From contig JAQSEB010000082.1 of NCBI GenBank assembly GCA_030063045.1, positions 682,001 through 746,000 of the forward strand: a DNA stretch of 64,000 bases. Reading direction: 5' to 3'. Shown here piece by piece: positions 42,202 through 56,687 of the stretch. Below the pieces are notes generated by a model. That model was given only the letters and a program-made list of their open reading frames with translations, searched no databases and was not told the DNA's origin. Each line of letters opens with the position of its first letter. Positions within the stretch are counted from its first letter, which is position 1. Made by a program: the position numbers and the translations under genes. Source of the stretch: Pratylenchus scribneri. Taxonomy: Eukaryota; Nematoda; Chromadorea; Rhabditida; Pratylenchidae.

Positions 42202-42361
42202 ATGATTTTAACTTGGAATAAAAATTTATTTTTAAATTATTTTCTATTTTTGGATTATTAAATTAACATTATATATTATATTAGATCAGGGTGATCAAGG
42301 AGTCTGATCAGCGGGAGGGGGGGGGGGGGGGGGGGGGTGATTCCGCTTCGCTTATACTACT
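42202..42361. repeat. Maverick right terminal inverted repeat
   Basis: 160 bp; reverse complement of the left repeat with about two substitutions and a G run of 21 instead of 10. Ends CTTATACTACT next to the GAGGAA duplication. Confidence 0.95.
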
Positions 42362-42367
42362 GAGGAA
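42362..42367. repeat. Maverick target-site duplication, right
   Basis: GAGGAA, matching 16582-16587. Confidence 0.9.
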
Positions 42368-42498
42368 GCCAATTATTCTACAATTTTTTTTTACTTTTCG
42401 AGAAATTAATTAAGCCACTTTTTAGAGGACACTTTTGACCTTAAAATGGCATTTGAGTTATGGCCAAATAACGGCCCGTCAATCGGCGGTACTCCTCA
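42362..42498. mobile_element. Foldback MITE copy 2, right part
   Basis: Continues the element broken at 16587: GCCAATTATTCTAC, then AAGCCACTTTTTAGAGGACA and the right arm. The centre fits intact copies when the Maverick and one GAGGAA are removed. Confidence 0.85.
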
Positions 42499-44063
42499 AA
42501 TGTTCCAATCATTTTCGTGGATTTTGGCCCCTCTAAAATTGGCCTTCTTCCCAATTCTTCCAAAAATTTTTATTTGCTCCCAAAACTCCAACAAAAAAAC
42601 TGTACAAAATAATTTGGCCTTTTCCCCTCAATCAGTCAGTCAGTCAATCATTTGGCCAATTCCCCCCTCAACTTTTGCCCTCACCAACAATTCCCCCTCT
42701 TCCATTGCTGTCAGTTATATTCCCCATTTTTTTTTTTTTATTTGTTCATAAAATACCACTTCCCTCCTCCTTTTCCATCCATCCAATTCCTGCCAGTCCT
42801 CCAATCCTCGCCTCCTTTGCCTCATCGACGTGATTTTTGTGTGTCCCATTCCAATTCATCCCCAACAAACAATTCCCGCAATATTTCCCCCCCCCCCCCC
42901 CCCCCCTCCTTCCATTATATTTAATATTTATCCACCTTTTTGTGTCCTCATCCATACAATCCTTTTTTGACTTTATACTCGGCCCCTTGGCCAAAATTGC
43001 ATGGATAATAGGGATTGAATGGAGGATGGTCGAGAATGATGATGATGACGAAGAATAGATGAATGAATGGAATGAATGAGAAGATTTTGGGATGGACCCA
43101 AAAGGAAAGGAGGAGATTTGGCCTAGGGCCCTGTCCGGACCATGCTCGTTTTGCTCCTCCATTTTCCCCTCATATTTGCCCCCATTTTTTAGTTTGGACC
43201 GCCGCTCACAACAAAATTGGCAGCAATTTCCCATTTCGTCATCCCCGTAAAAATCAGCCCATATTTGCTTAAATTTTTATGGCCAAGGCTAATAATTCTC
43301 TCTTTGGATTTGGATTGATCAATTTGGCGCGAACGAATTCAAATCAATTAGATCCCAATAAGGAAAGAAGGAGATTTGGCCAAAGCCTGTCCATTTCCAA
43401 GCTTTATCCCTTTATTTATTTGCCCCCGTTTTTACTTGGGGCGCCCCTCACCAAAATTGGCAGCAATTTTCTCTTTTTCCCCGAAAATCTACCCATTTTT
43501 ATGGCCAATTCCTCTCACTTTTGTTTGATCGAAATTAAATCAATTTTTGGGGGTCTGATGGTCGATTAATTCCCATTCATTTCCAATCCATTGATTATCC
43601 CTTTTCCTTTTTCGTCATCTGCACCCCGTAATCCATAAATTTACATACATTTTTTTATGGCCTAATGTGGCCATTTCTCCAATTTGGATTTATCGATTTG
43701 GCGGCGATCAAATTAAATCAATTTCATTTCATTCATTCATTCATTCATTTCCATGGATCCACCCATTCAATTGGACACGTAATCATCGTCCCCAGCAGAG
43801 CGCACATTTCCCCCTTCCCCCCTTTTTTTCCCTATATTGCCAATGACAGCGAAACCATCATTCAGCCAGCCACCGCCCCACCCATTCCCCCTTCCTTGGC
43901 CTCCTCCCATTATTTCTTGTCTTTTTACCACCGACCAATTTCAATTTGCCCCACATTTTTTTGTTGTTATCTTCACGGACTTTGTTTTCACCGTTATTAA
44001 CAAAATGGACTCCCAAAAACATATTATTTCCTTACGAGGATGTTTCAATCACCGATTCGGTAT

Positions 44064-44175
44064 ATTCAGTACCTAGGCCTTTCTTTTGGCCATAGCTCAA
44101 CGAGGCAAAAGCCAATCTGAAAAGGCAATATACCATTTTAAAGCCCGAAGTGCCCTCTAAAAAGTGGCTGAATTT
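44064..44175. mobile_element. Foldback MITE, solitary left arm
   Basis: CAGTACCTAGGCC, TTTTGGCCATAGCTCAACGA and CCTCTAAAAAGTGGC match the left arm of the family; no matching right arm follows before another full copy begins. Confidence 0.65.
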
Positions 44176-44244
44176 TATGAAAATCCCCGAGGCAATAATC
44201 CTTCAAATTACACACAATAATATGGTAGGCGATGTTTCTTTGGC

Positions 44245-44595
44245 ATTTCACTACCTGGCCAATTCTTTTGCTCATATCTCAACGAGGCTATATCCAATTT
44301 TGGGAGGCGGTATGCCATTTTAAAGCCCTAAATTCCCTCTAAAAAGTGGCTTAACAAAATTTTTGAAAACTGAAATATTTTGTAAAATAAGCGGCTTTAC
44401 TTCCAATCAATCAGAAAATTCGAGTTTATTGCAATCAAAGATATATAACTTTTTGTAAAGTTGAATTTCATAAAATTAAAATAGGCCACTTTGTAGAGCA
44501 CACTTTTGGCTTTCCAACGGTATATCGCCTTCCGAAATTGGCTTTAGCCTCGCTGAGCTATGGCTAAAAGAATGGTCTAGGTATTGAAACGTCCC
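44245..44595. mobile_element. Foldback MITE copy 3
   Basis: Complete copy: left arm from CACTACCTGGCC to CTCTAAAAAGTGGC, centre with AAATAAGCGGCTTT, right arm GGCCACTTTGTAGAGCACA to AGAATGGTCTAGGTATTG. Confidence 0.75.
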
Positions 44596-45639
44596 CTACC
44601 GCTTTTCGAAGAGAGTTATTCCACCCTTTCGTCTTCTTTTTTGTTCCACTTTAATCCCGAATATGGGCCAATGTCCTTCCAAAATGGGGGACTCCATTTC
44701 CCCTTTACCCCCCACATTTGGCTCGCTTCACCAAGTAATCCAATTATGGCCAATACCCAATGGAAGAACAAAAACAAAATGGAGGAATTTTTGGGGAGAG
44801 TGGATTGCAGAATTGCCCCCAAAATGCCCAAAAATGGTTGAAGGGGACGAAGGGTATTTAGCAGCGTCAATTCCTTTCAATTTCGTCCGTAATTTCACCT
44901 TAATTTTTCGCCAGTTTTCCACCGATCACTAATCCAAAGAAGAGGCCGATTTCGCCAGGATTTTCTTCCGCAATTTTACTCCAAAAGGAAGGAAGGCTAA
45001 TCGCCTTCGCCATTTTCCGCCAATTTTCTCCTCCACATTTTTTTCTCGATTTAATAAAAACCGTCCGCCGCCGTTCCGTTCATTTCCTTTTTGCTTGATT
45101 TGTCCTTTTCCTTCGTTCACAATTTTAAATGCCATTTTATGCCATTTTGTTGCTGATTTCATTCCGCTGATAATGCAAAGCAGCGACCGCCGGCCGGCTG
45201 GCCCACTTAAATTGAATGAAACGTGTCTTCCTCCCTCCCTCTTTTGGGTGGTTTTGTCAATCGCAATTTGAAGGAAGGGGTCTCGTTTTTCAGCCAGCCG
45301 ATCGATTGATGTGCCCCTAAACTAAAATAAGGGGGGAAGCCAAAAGGTGCAAATCGAGATGGGGGGGGGGGGGGGCAGAAGGAGGACAACCCAACAATCC
45401 CCCGGGCAGCAGCCGAGACTTTGCCCCTCCCGGCGCTGTTCTCCCCTTCCCTTTCCATCCCCCGCCCCTCTCTCGGCTGTCAATCTCGACCAACGGGGCT
45501 GCTGGCGCAGAATGGGTTGGGGCTTCTCCTTGCCTTAAACTCCTTCAAAATTCCTTCATTTACCCTTTTTTCTCCAATCGGTCAGTCCACACATTTTTTA
45601 CGGGTTTTAATGTGTTTTTTTGGGGTATGGGACAATTCA

Positions 45640-45985
45640 ATACTGCCATTCAAATGCTTGGGCCATATTTTGGCCATATCTCAGCGAGGCGAAAACCAAT
45701 CTGAGAAGGCGATATACCATTTGAAAGCCTAAAGTGTCCTATAAAAAGTGGCCTATATTAAATTATATGAAATTAAATTTTTCAAAAAATTTGTACGCCT
45801 TTTAATGCAATGAACGCCAATTTTCTGATTGATCATAGGAAAAACAGTTCATTTTACAAATTTTTTTAAATTACCAAAAAAATTAGTTTGGCCACCTTTT
45901 AGAGGTCATTCTAGGCTTTCGAATGACATACCGCCTTCCAAAATTAGATGCTTCCTTGTTGGAGCTATGGCCAAAAAACCATTTT
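45640..45985. mobile_element. Foldback MITE copy 4
   Basis: Arms GGCCATATCTCAGCGAGGC...AAAAGTGGCC and GGCCACCTTTTAGAGGTCA...GGAGCTATGGCC are inverted matches about 100 bases each. Confidence 0.7.
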
Positions 45986-46385
45986 AAATGATCTTTATTA
46001 ATCGATTAGAGAATTTTCAATGATTTTTGCTCCTAATTCCATCCATTCTGAACCAATTTAAATAAAATGAATGTTATTTAATAGCCAAAAGTCTGCTCTT
46101 TAATTTGAAACCCAAAGTCATCAAAATTGATTCAATCCTTGATGAGTTATTATAAATGGCGACAAATTGCTCCGATGCAAATTCCCTTCAATTAATTCCC
46201 AAATTTTTAGCTTATAAATATATTATTTCCTCATATTCTTTTCAATTCATCGTCGCCTTTTTTGCATTTCCGTCCAATTTCTTCTAATTAAAATATTTTC
46301 CATCCAACCCCAATAAAATGTTGCCAAATGCCAAAATTGTTGCCGCCTCCAATAGAAAAACACCAAAAAAATCCAAAAAATTTGC

Positions 46386-49300
46386 ATGAGCCCGATATGC
46401 GCCCGAGGGGAGAAGAGCATGCAAACCCTTCGATTCTATACTAAACGCGTTTTCTCGGTGGTTTGCCTCCTCTTCATTGCCTCCCTGATTTTTATGGCCT
46501 CTCGTCAATCTGCGGAAAGGCAGCACCAATTTGCCGATGTTGGCCCAGCCGTTTTGGAGGAGTACAAAGCAAGACAAGGTCCAATCAAAAGATGCCCTTT
46601 TTATTTTAATTACTGTATTTCAAATAGAAATTTACTGTAGATATTATAAGCCAAAAAAATTTTTCTTGATCGAACCCTAAATTTTGCAGAAGTGAAACCC
46701 TCCTCCCCATTTGGGTTGAAAATTTATTTTCCTGCTTACCAGATTCGAACTCGACCTAAATTCTTAATAAGTGAAGTGCCTTCTCCTTTTAGGTCGAAAA
46801 ATTTTCAAAAGTGAAGGGTCTCCTCCTTTTGGATTGAAAATCTCAAAAATTTTTGGGAAAATATCTTTATAAAAGCATCACTAATTGGCACATCATTTTT
46901 AGATTGGCGCAAATTTCGGCCTCCTTCCGTCGGCATTGCTGGGCAAGGCAAAAGGCCGGATGAGCAGCTTCCATTCCAGCCACAGCCTCCACCACTATTG
47001 AATTCCCCAGCGGTGAAGTACGCCGATTTGAGTGAGTTTTTGTGATGATTTTGAGCTTTGAGCCTTGGAGGGATCGGATTTCCAACAAAAAAGATATTTT
47101 TGGAAAGTGAAGTTGAATTTACTTTAAGATATTGCCCGAAAGATTGACAGGGAATTGGTGGAAAGGATACGAAACCATTTGAGGGAATTGCCAATGGCAT
47201 CAGATGATGGAAATGAATGCAAACGGAATGTGACATTGGCCGAATATTGGATGGAAACACAGGGGTAAAGAGAAAAACAGGGACATTTCAGTACCTTGAT
47301 TCGTTTTTTATCCCATAAGCTCAACAAAGGAAGCAACAAATTAAGAATGGAGATATACCATCTGAAAGCCATAGATGCTCTCTAAAAGTGGCCATTTTAA
47401 TTTGATGAAACATTTAGATAATTTGTAGAATAAATGGCTTTTCTTCTATAGAAAATTCGGGTGGAATTAATTTATTTGGAAACAGGCGGAATAAAAACAA
47501 TGTTTGGGGCAATTGTAAAACAGGCGGAATTATTTGGGGCAATTGCAAAACAGGCGGAATTATTTGGGGCAATTGTAAAACAGACGGAATTATTTGGGGC
47601 AATTGTAAAACAGGCGGAATTATTTGGGGCAATTGTAAAACAGGCGGAATTATGTTTGGGGCAATTGTAAAACAGGCGGAATTATTTGGGGCAATTGTAA
47701 AACAGGCGGAATTATTTGGGGCAATTGTAAAACAGGCGGAATTATTTGGGGCAATTGTAAAACAGGCGGAATTATGTTTGGGGCAATTGTAAAACAGGCG
47801 GAATTATTTGGGGCAATTGTAAAACAGGCGGAATTATTTGGGGCAATTGTAAAACAGGCGGAATTATGTTTGGGGCAATTGTAAAACAGGCGGAATTATT
47901 TGGGGCAATTGTAAAACAGGCGGAATTATTTGGGGCAATTGTAAAACAGACGGAATTATTTGGGGCAATTGTAAAACAGGCGGAATTATTTGGGGCAATT
48001 GTAAAACAGACGGAATTATTTGGGGCAATTGTAAAACAGGCGGAATTATTTGGGGCAATTGTAAAACAGGCGGAATTATGTTTGGGGCAATTGTAAAACA
48101 GGCGGAATTATTTGGGGCAATTGTAAAACAGGCGGAATTATGTTTGGGGCAATTGTAAAACAGGCGGAATTATTTGGGGCAATTGTAAAACAGGCGGAAT
48201 TATTTGGGCAATTGTAAAACAGGCGGAATTATTTGGGGCAATTGTAAAACAGGCGGAATTATTTGGGGCAATTGTAAAATAGGCGGAATTATTTGGGGCA
48301 ATTGTAAAACAGGCGGAATTATTTGGGGCAATTGTAAAACAGGCGGAATTATTTGGGCAATTGTAAAACAGGCGGAATTATTTGGGGCAATTGTAAAATA
48401 GGCGGAATTATTTGAGGCAATTGTAAAATAGGCGGAATCTAGCATTGTGCTAAAAACTAGTAAAGGTATTCAATCGGCGGTACTGAAATGTCTCCAATCT
48501 AGAAAGGAGGAATTCCTTGAAAATAATCCAAAAATTTAGACGAGTTGTGCCCACCCAAGACACTTGGGAACAATTTTATGCTCAAATTGGCAGTTGCGAT
48601 TTGTACCATGATCAAAAGGTGATTGATGCGTTGCTGGAGGATATGGCCAAATTGCCAGTGAAACATGTGGCCATAATGGAAGGTGGCACCCAAGTGAAAT
48701 TGGTTTTAACCTTCGAAAATGACAAACAAGCAGTGTTCAAACCGATGAGGTCAAAACACAAAAAAATGTTCGGATATGTTCCAACCTGTCGCCTAGCTAA
48801 TCTGGCGCTGTTTATATTATAAGGAAATGATTTTGATGATTTTTGTAGAGCAAACTTTTGGCTATCAAAAATTTTATTTATTGGTTCAGAATTAATTGAA
48901 TTGTGTACAAAAAATAAACATTTTTTACTATGGATTAGCAAAATTTTTGGTGATTTTATTGGCCATAATTTCATCATTTTTGAACCATTTTTAGATAAAA
49001 TTAATATCATTAGATAGTTTTCTCTTTAATTTTGTACTAAAATCATCAAAATGGCTTAATTCTTGATGAGTTTATTAGGAATAGCGATAAATTGATCAGG
49101 CAAAAAGTTGGGGCATATCCCAACAAAAAGTGGCACAATGGCAATATATAATTTTTTTTTGTTTCCTACAGATTTGGACGCGACTATGAAACGGATCCAA
49201 ACCATTTCTATTTTGGTGACTTCGAAAGGCACAATGCTGAAATTGCCACATTCCATTTGGACAAGTAAAAAACAAATTGCTTTTTTGAATATTTTCTCCC

Positions 49301-52137
49301 TCTTCTCTGCAGAATTCTTGGCTATCGTCGTGCGGTGCCCACCGTTGGCCGGGTGATGAATATGACCAGTGAGCTGTTGGAGAATGCGGAGAAGCGATTG
49401 CGAAAAACATTCTTCGTTTCGCCCGCAAAAAATCGTTGTTTTGTCAGCAAATGTGATTATTATTGCGACACAACGCATGCAATTTGTGGGTCGCCTGATC
49501 TCAAAGAAGGATCGGTAAATTGAATGAGTGAAAATTTTGGGACAAAATTCAATCCATCCACAGGTTCAAGTGTTCCTTCCGGATGATACCAGTGTGCCAA
49601 GGAAACACAACAAATCGCCCTATAGAAGGTACGAATTACGAAAGAAAGGGTGATCAAGGCCTATTCAGTATTGGTTTCAATTTTTGGCTCATAGTTCAAC
49701 GAGGCAATAGCCAATTTCGGAAGGCGATACATCATTTTACAGCCTAAAGTATCCTCTCAAAAGTGGCTTAATTTTTTTTTTGGAAAATTAAATTACTTAT
49801 AAAAAAAGCGGCTTTTCCTCTATCAATTAGAAAATACGAGTTTATTGGACACAAAGACATGAAGCTTTTTCTAATTTTGGATTTCCTAAAATTTAATAAG
49901 GCTACTTTATAGAGGACACTTTGGGCTTTCCAATGGTATATTTCCTTCTAAAATTGGTTAATACTTCACCAAGTTATGTGCCGAAAACTAATTCAGCATT
50001 CAATAGGCGGTACTCTCTTGTAAACTGACAATGAGGGAATATGAATTTTCCCTCTTTCTAAATGATACGAAGAGAGATTACGGTATCGGTATCCCTTTCT
50101 TTGAAAAACGAGGGAACTCAACATTTCCCTTCTTCTTTTCCTTTGATTTCGATTGACGCATCCCTCAGGGCATATAGTATTCATTCCAAATTGATATAGG
50201 CCATTTTTATAAATCCAAATAACTCATCCCAAACAAAACCATTCACGACAATTTTGGTATCATTTTAAAGTGCAAAGAATCCTCTATTCAATCATATAAA
50301 AAAGATTTAGATTAATTTCCCATTTTTGCCAACTAATTTGGAATTATATTTTCTGTCTATCCATTTCAATATATCATATTTTTTTTGTCTATAACTCAAT
50401 GAGGCAATTTCCAATCTTGGAAGGCGATATATCATTTTAAAGCTCAAAGATTTCTTTACAATTTTAGCCTTCTTAAATTTTATTATACAACCTTTACAAA
50501 AAAGTACATGTCTTTGAATTTAGTCAACCTCGAATTTTCTAATCGAATGAGGAAAAGTTGCTTACTTTTTACAAAATTTTTCAATATTTCAAAAAATCAC
50601 AAAAGCCACTTTTTAGAAGACATTAAGGGTCTTCTAATGGCATATCGCCTTCCTAAATTGGTTTCTTCCTTCTCGAACTATGGCCAAAAGAAATGGCCAG
50701 ATACTGAATCATTCTCTCTTTCGCAAAGAGGCGAGGGGGAATGGACTTTATAATTAATTTTCTTTAATTTATTTTTAGAACATATTCCAAGAAAACACAA
50801 TTGGCCAATTGGCAACAGGATATGCGATATTGTGAATGGAAAGTGAAGGGCATGAAACAGTACGGGCATGGTCGCCGATTGTTGGATTTGATTGATTTAC
50901 ATTTGATGGATTATTTGATTGGGAATCAGGACAGGCACCATTATGAGACATTCTCCGTTTTTGGCGACATTCCCTCCTATGCCATCCATTTGGACAATGG
51001 ACGATCGTAATAATGAATAATAATAATTAAAATTAGGAGAAAGGGATGGCTGGGGGCTAAATTGGAATTTTCAATACTTAGCCATCCTTTTTGGCCATTA
51101 TTCAACAAGGCAGCAGCCAATTTGGGAAGGCGATATATCATTTTAAAGCAAAAAGTGTCCTCTAAAAAGTCGCCTTTTTAAATTTTGTAAATCCAGCCTT
51201 TTAGAATAGTTTCATGTCTTTGAATGGAATAAATCCAAATTTTCTAATTAATTAGAGGAAAAGCCGCTTATTCGGCAAATTGTTTTAATTTTCAAAAAAT
51301 TAATTAAGCCACTTTTTAGAGGACATTTAGGGCTTTCGATTGGCATATCGCCTCCCAAAATTTGTTGATTCCTTATTGAGCAATGACCAAAATAATAGGC
51401 CAAGCACTGGGTGAGTTTCTAAAAACCAAAGAAAAATATAGTTTTTTACTCCAATAATAAATTGCCTAAAAGATTGGCAAAAATCACATAAAATTTGCAG
51501 ATTTGGCAAGACGGACTTTGACGACGACGACATTCTGATGCCATTGAGGCAATGTTGCCTGATTAGGCCGTCCACACTTCGCACCCTTTTTGGCTATTAT
51601 TCCGCAGAGAAGGGTGGCCTTTCCGAAACACTTCACAAGTAAATTATCCACTGTCCATTTTAATCCGTAAATTTCCCTTTTCAGTTCCCTATCCAAAGAC
51701 CCCGTATTTCCGGTGCTCGCTTTCAAACATTATCCGGCAATTGAAAGGCGTCTGCACAAAATAATGGAATATTTGCTGGAATGTATGGACAAACACAAAG
51801 GCGAAATTGCCACAATGGTCAGTTGCCTTTTTGGCAAAAATGTATTTTAATTTAATATTTTCTAAAGGTTGTCCCCGAATTCCACAATCCATTGGTGCCA
51901 GAACCGTTGCCGGGCGAGGAATTGGAGACGGAGGAGGACGAAACAAATCAACAACAAGAAGCAGCCCCAGTACCCGGTGAGCAGCAGGCAGCCGGACAAC
52001 CACCGGCTGCAGCCCCGGAAATCGGCGGGAATAATGCCCAAAATGTGCTGAAAGCGCCGCCAATGACCCAGCAGGGGGCAGGAGCCGCATTCCCTCCGCC
52101 TCCACCAATGCCACAAATGGCACCAGCAGGAGCATAA
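46386..52137 (+). CDS. famk-1: FAM20-family secretory pathway kinase
   Basis: Golgi/secreted Ser-Thr or glycan kinase of the FAM20 family (C. elegans FAMK-1). A short cytoplasmic start and a signal-anchor ([14 protein letters not shown]) make it type II. Later exons give the conserved core: [15 protein letters not shown] and AVFKPMR (nucleotide-binding), [21 protein letters not shown], the Cys-containing [36 protein letters not shown] with the catalytic DRHHYE, and [11 protein letters not shown] with the metal-binding Asp. The stop is at 52135-52137. The last exon adds a long Pro/Gln/Ala-rich tail (from about 51880) not typical of the family. Introns hold the second minisatellite array and several MITE copies. 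The exon before 48538 uses an acceptor at AAATTTAG. Confidence 0.92.
46735..46835 (-). repeat. Degenerate tRNA-like repeat in famk-1 intron
   Basis: CCAGATTCGAACTCGACCTAA and two weaker echoes resemble the T-arm part of the tRNA-like family on the minus strand. Confidence 0.4.
47280..47450. mobile_element. Foldback MITE arm in famk-1 intron, host of minisatellite
   Basis: A left arm (TCAGTACCTTGATTCG, AAGCTCAACAAAGGAAGC, CTCTCTAAAAGTGGCC) followed by centre sequence AGAATAAATGGCTTTTC. The 30-bp minisatellite then starts, and a right-end scrap GGCGGTACTGAAATGT occurs at about 48475 beyond it. Confidence 0.6.
47505..48440 (+). repeat. 30-bp minisatellite, array 2 (famk-1 intron)
   Basis: About 31 copies of the same 30-bp unit as at 13074-13520, with GT insertion variants (ATTATGTTTGGGGC) every few units and occasional C-to-T or G-to-A changes. 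It lies in an intron of famk-1. Confidence 0.95.
49660..50015. mobile_element. Foldback MITE copy 5 (famk-1 intron)
   Basis: Arms TTCAGTATTGGTTTC...TCCTCTCAAAAGTGGC and AGGCTACTTTATAGAGGACA...TTCACCAAGTTATG, with centre AAAAAAGCGGCTTTTCCTC. Confidence 0.7.
50375..50712. mobile_element. Foldback MITE copy 6 (famk-1 intron)
   Basis: Arms TCTATAACTCAATGAGGC...GGCGATATATCATT and AGCCACTTTTTAGAAGACA...TATGGCCAAAAGAAATGGCC. Confidence 0.7.
51072..51415. mobile_element. Foldback MITE copy 7 (famk-1 intron)
   Basis: Complete copy whose uninterrupted centre (AATTAATTAGAGGAAAAGCC) shows the site equivalent to the Maverick insertion point. Confidence 0.75.
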
Positions 52138-53480
52138 AAGTGTGGTCCGGGCCAAAACATTTACTGTGATGTCAATTAAAAAAAGCAGTGCAGGCCAAAA
52201 TTTGTTCACAATGCTCTAAATAAGGTCCCAACAACAACCAAAACATGGGTATTTGCCTCCTTCCAATCCACTTCAACTCCAATTCATTATTATTAATTTC
52301 GTTGGCCAATTCCACTAAATTTATTTGTTCCATTCATCCCTCAATGGCAATTTTCCATTGCTCATTTTCATCTATTTTACAATTCCGTTCCAATAAAATT
52401 GAAGTCAAATTCCAGTCAAATTCTCCATTTTTTCAATCATTTTCATCCTTTAATTAATTTAACGATTAATCCATTCTCTGATGATTTTGTGTGCCTTTAC
52501 TCCTTCCAAACTTTTGTGTTCCCCAAATCAACAATTTTGTTTATATTCATTTAGCCGATTAATTTGATTTTTATAGTTTTGTTGAGCTCTTTCATAAATT
52601 ATGTGAGCAATATATACCGGTGCTCTGATTCCCCCTTTTTATGTCATTTCTAAACCTAAATTTCATTTTTTTGTTTATATTTTTGTTATTAAAAAAAGAT
52701 AAACGAATAAAAGTGCATTTTGTTTAAAGCTTTAAGCTAATATTTGATGTGGAAGAATGGAAGAATTACGGTATTTGTAGTTTGAAATTTGAATTAAACG
52801 AAATAATAATTCCTCCTGGCAATATGCAATTTTTGGGATAAGATGTCTTAAAAAAAATAAAAAAAATTTCATTCAATTTTCTGATCCATTTTCAATCGGG
52901 TTTTTGCAAATTTGCTTTTGTTTTTCCAGTTTATTTCCCCCGAAAGAGTGAACCAATTAATACTTTTGTTAGCGATTAAAATTAAAATAAAAAATGCTTA
53001 AATTCTCAATGAAATTTACAATTCGTTAAACCATTTTTTGTGGGGAAAATGGACGCGCCAAAAAATTTATTTGAGAACCAACCCGCAGCCATCCATTTAA
53101 AAATGAAGTAAAGAAGGACGATTACGGGGATAGGGGACATCCTATTTTAGTCTTGCGGCAACCAACCCGTACCAGACTCGGACTCGGTCGGCTATAGTTT
53201 GGCGGGAGAAAATAAAAAATCGATGTTCGTTCATTCCCAAATTCCATCCTAGGCTAAAAACACTTTTCATCTTTCTCAAAATTCCATTTCTCTTCTACCG
53301 GACGACCGCATCCGAATGAAAATGACCTCTGAATTGCCATAGTCTTTTATTGTGAAATACATTTAAAACATCCATACCTAGCACATTTAATTAATATTTT
53401 TTACAGCTTAAACAACAAGCTAATCAAATCCAAAGTTATTATTTATTCTCGAGGCATTCACTTCTTCAAATAAAATAATC
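52138..53480. other. famk-1 3' region and tubulin promoter region
   Basis: AT-rich DNA with AATAAA-like signals near 52390 and 52706. No coding exon. The last 300 bases before 53481 should hold the alpha-tubulin promoter, but I see no clear TATA box. Confidence 0.5.
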
Positions 53481-55422
<1,942 letters not shown>

Positions 55423-56164
55423 ATGAAGAAATATTAATGAATGGACCAAAATAGAAGAAGAATGGAATGCTTGAAATATTGATGCTTATTTTATTTATAA
55501 TAAAAATGGATAATCTTTGCTTTTGTGACGCCCATATTTGAATGTTTTGTATGACATGAATGAATGACTTGAATAAATTTGTTTAAAATATTTTCAATTT
55601 ACGTAATTGTAGGAATTAGGATGGGAGTGGGAGGCGATGATTTATTTAATAAGATTTGGGGATGAAATGGAAAGTGAGTATGGATTATGGAATTGGATTT
55701 CAAGCAGGAGTAAATTAATAAGCATCACTCATAGGAAAATCGAGATTATTTTTGTTATTATAATTATATGACGAGAGCCGAACCCAGTTCGGCTTCTGTT
55801 ATACTAATCTTTCGATGTATTTTATGTTCGCAAAATGACCTCTAGGAGAAACCAGCTCATACTTTGAATTGTTCAAACCAAAGCCGATAATTACTAACTC
55901 ACTAATTCTTAGCCCAAATCTAAGCCTTTTAACTAAACTATAACTAGGCTGAAGAACTAAAGTTTATCTCTTGACCTTTGCTAATTGTGAACTTAAACTG
56001 TATAAGTTCCAGTCCCATATTATCCTATCTTTTAATAAATAAGAAATAGGTTTAACAATCATTTTATAACATTTATCAGAAAAGAAACTTCAACAATATT
56101 TATCCAATGACATAACATAACAATTTAATTGTGTCATTTGTATGTCAAAATGTTGGGTGCGCAT
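55423..56164. other. Convergent 3' intergenic region
   Basis: Between the ends of alpha-tubulin (+) and rps-23 (-). Contains AATAAA-like signals (about 55500 and 55573) and a short perfect hairpin at 55774-55792 (AGCCGAACCCAGTTCGGCT). No coding exon. Confidence 0.5.
55774..55792. terminator. Short hairpin in convergent region
   Basis: AGCCGAAC, loop CCA, GTTCGGCT: eight base pairs, about 350 bases past tubulin and 370 past rps-23. It could form in either transcript; a role in 3' end formation or insulation is a guess. Confidence 0.25.

Positions 56165-56687
<523 letters not shown>

Larger units (their letters stand above)
16588..42361. mobile_element. Complete Maverick/Polinton element, 25.8 kb
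   Basis: Bounded by inverted terminal repeats starting AGTAGTATAAGCGAAGCGG and flanked by GAGGAA duplications. It carries the core set: protein-primed DNA polymerase B, retroviral-like integrase with chromodomain, packaging ATPase, adenain-like protease, major capsid protein and penton-like minor capsid protein. All core frames are open. The repeats differ at about two positions plus a length change in a C/G run, so the insertion looks recent. It is larger than the usual 15-20 kb because of cargo at both ends: Skp1 and F-box/RING genes on the left, and about 6 kb with a homeodomain gene on the right. No herpes gB-like fusogen, reported in some worm Mavericks, is recognised. Confidence 0.96.
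42499..46385. other. Intergenic region upstream of famk-1
   Basis: C/T-rich and GC-variable DNA with homopolymer runs (C run at 42891-42906, G run at 45361-45374) and several MITE copies listed separately. Open frames here are low-complexity and overlap on both strands. No coding exon recognised. Confidence 0.55.
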
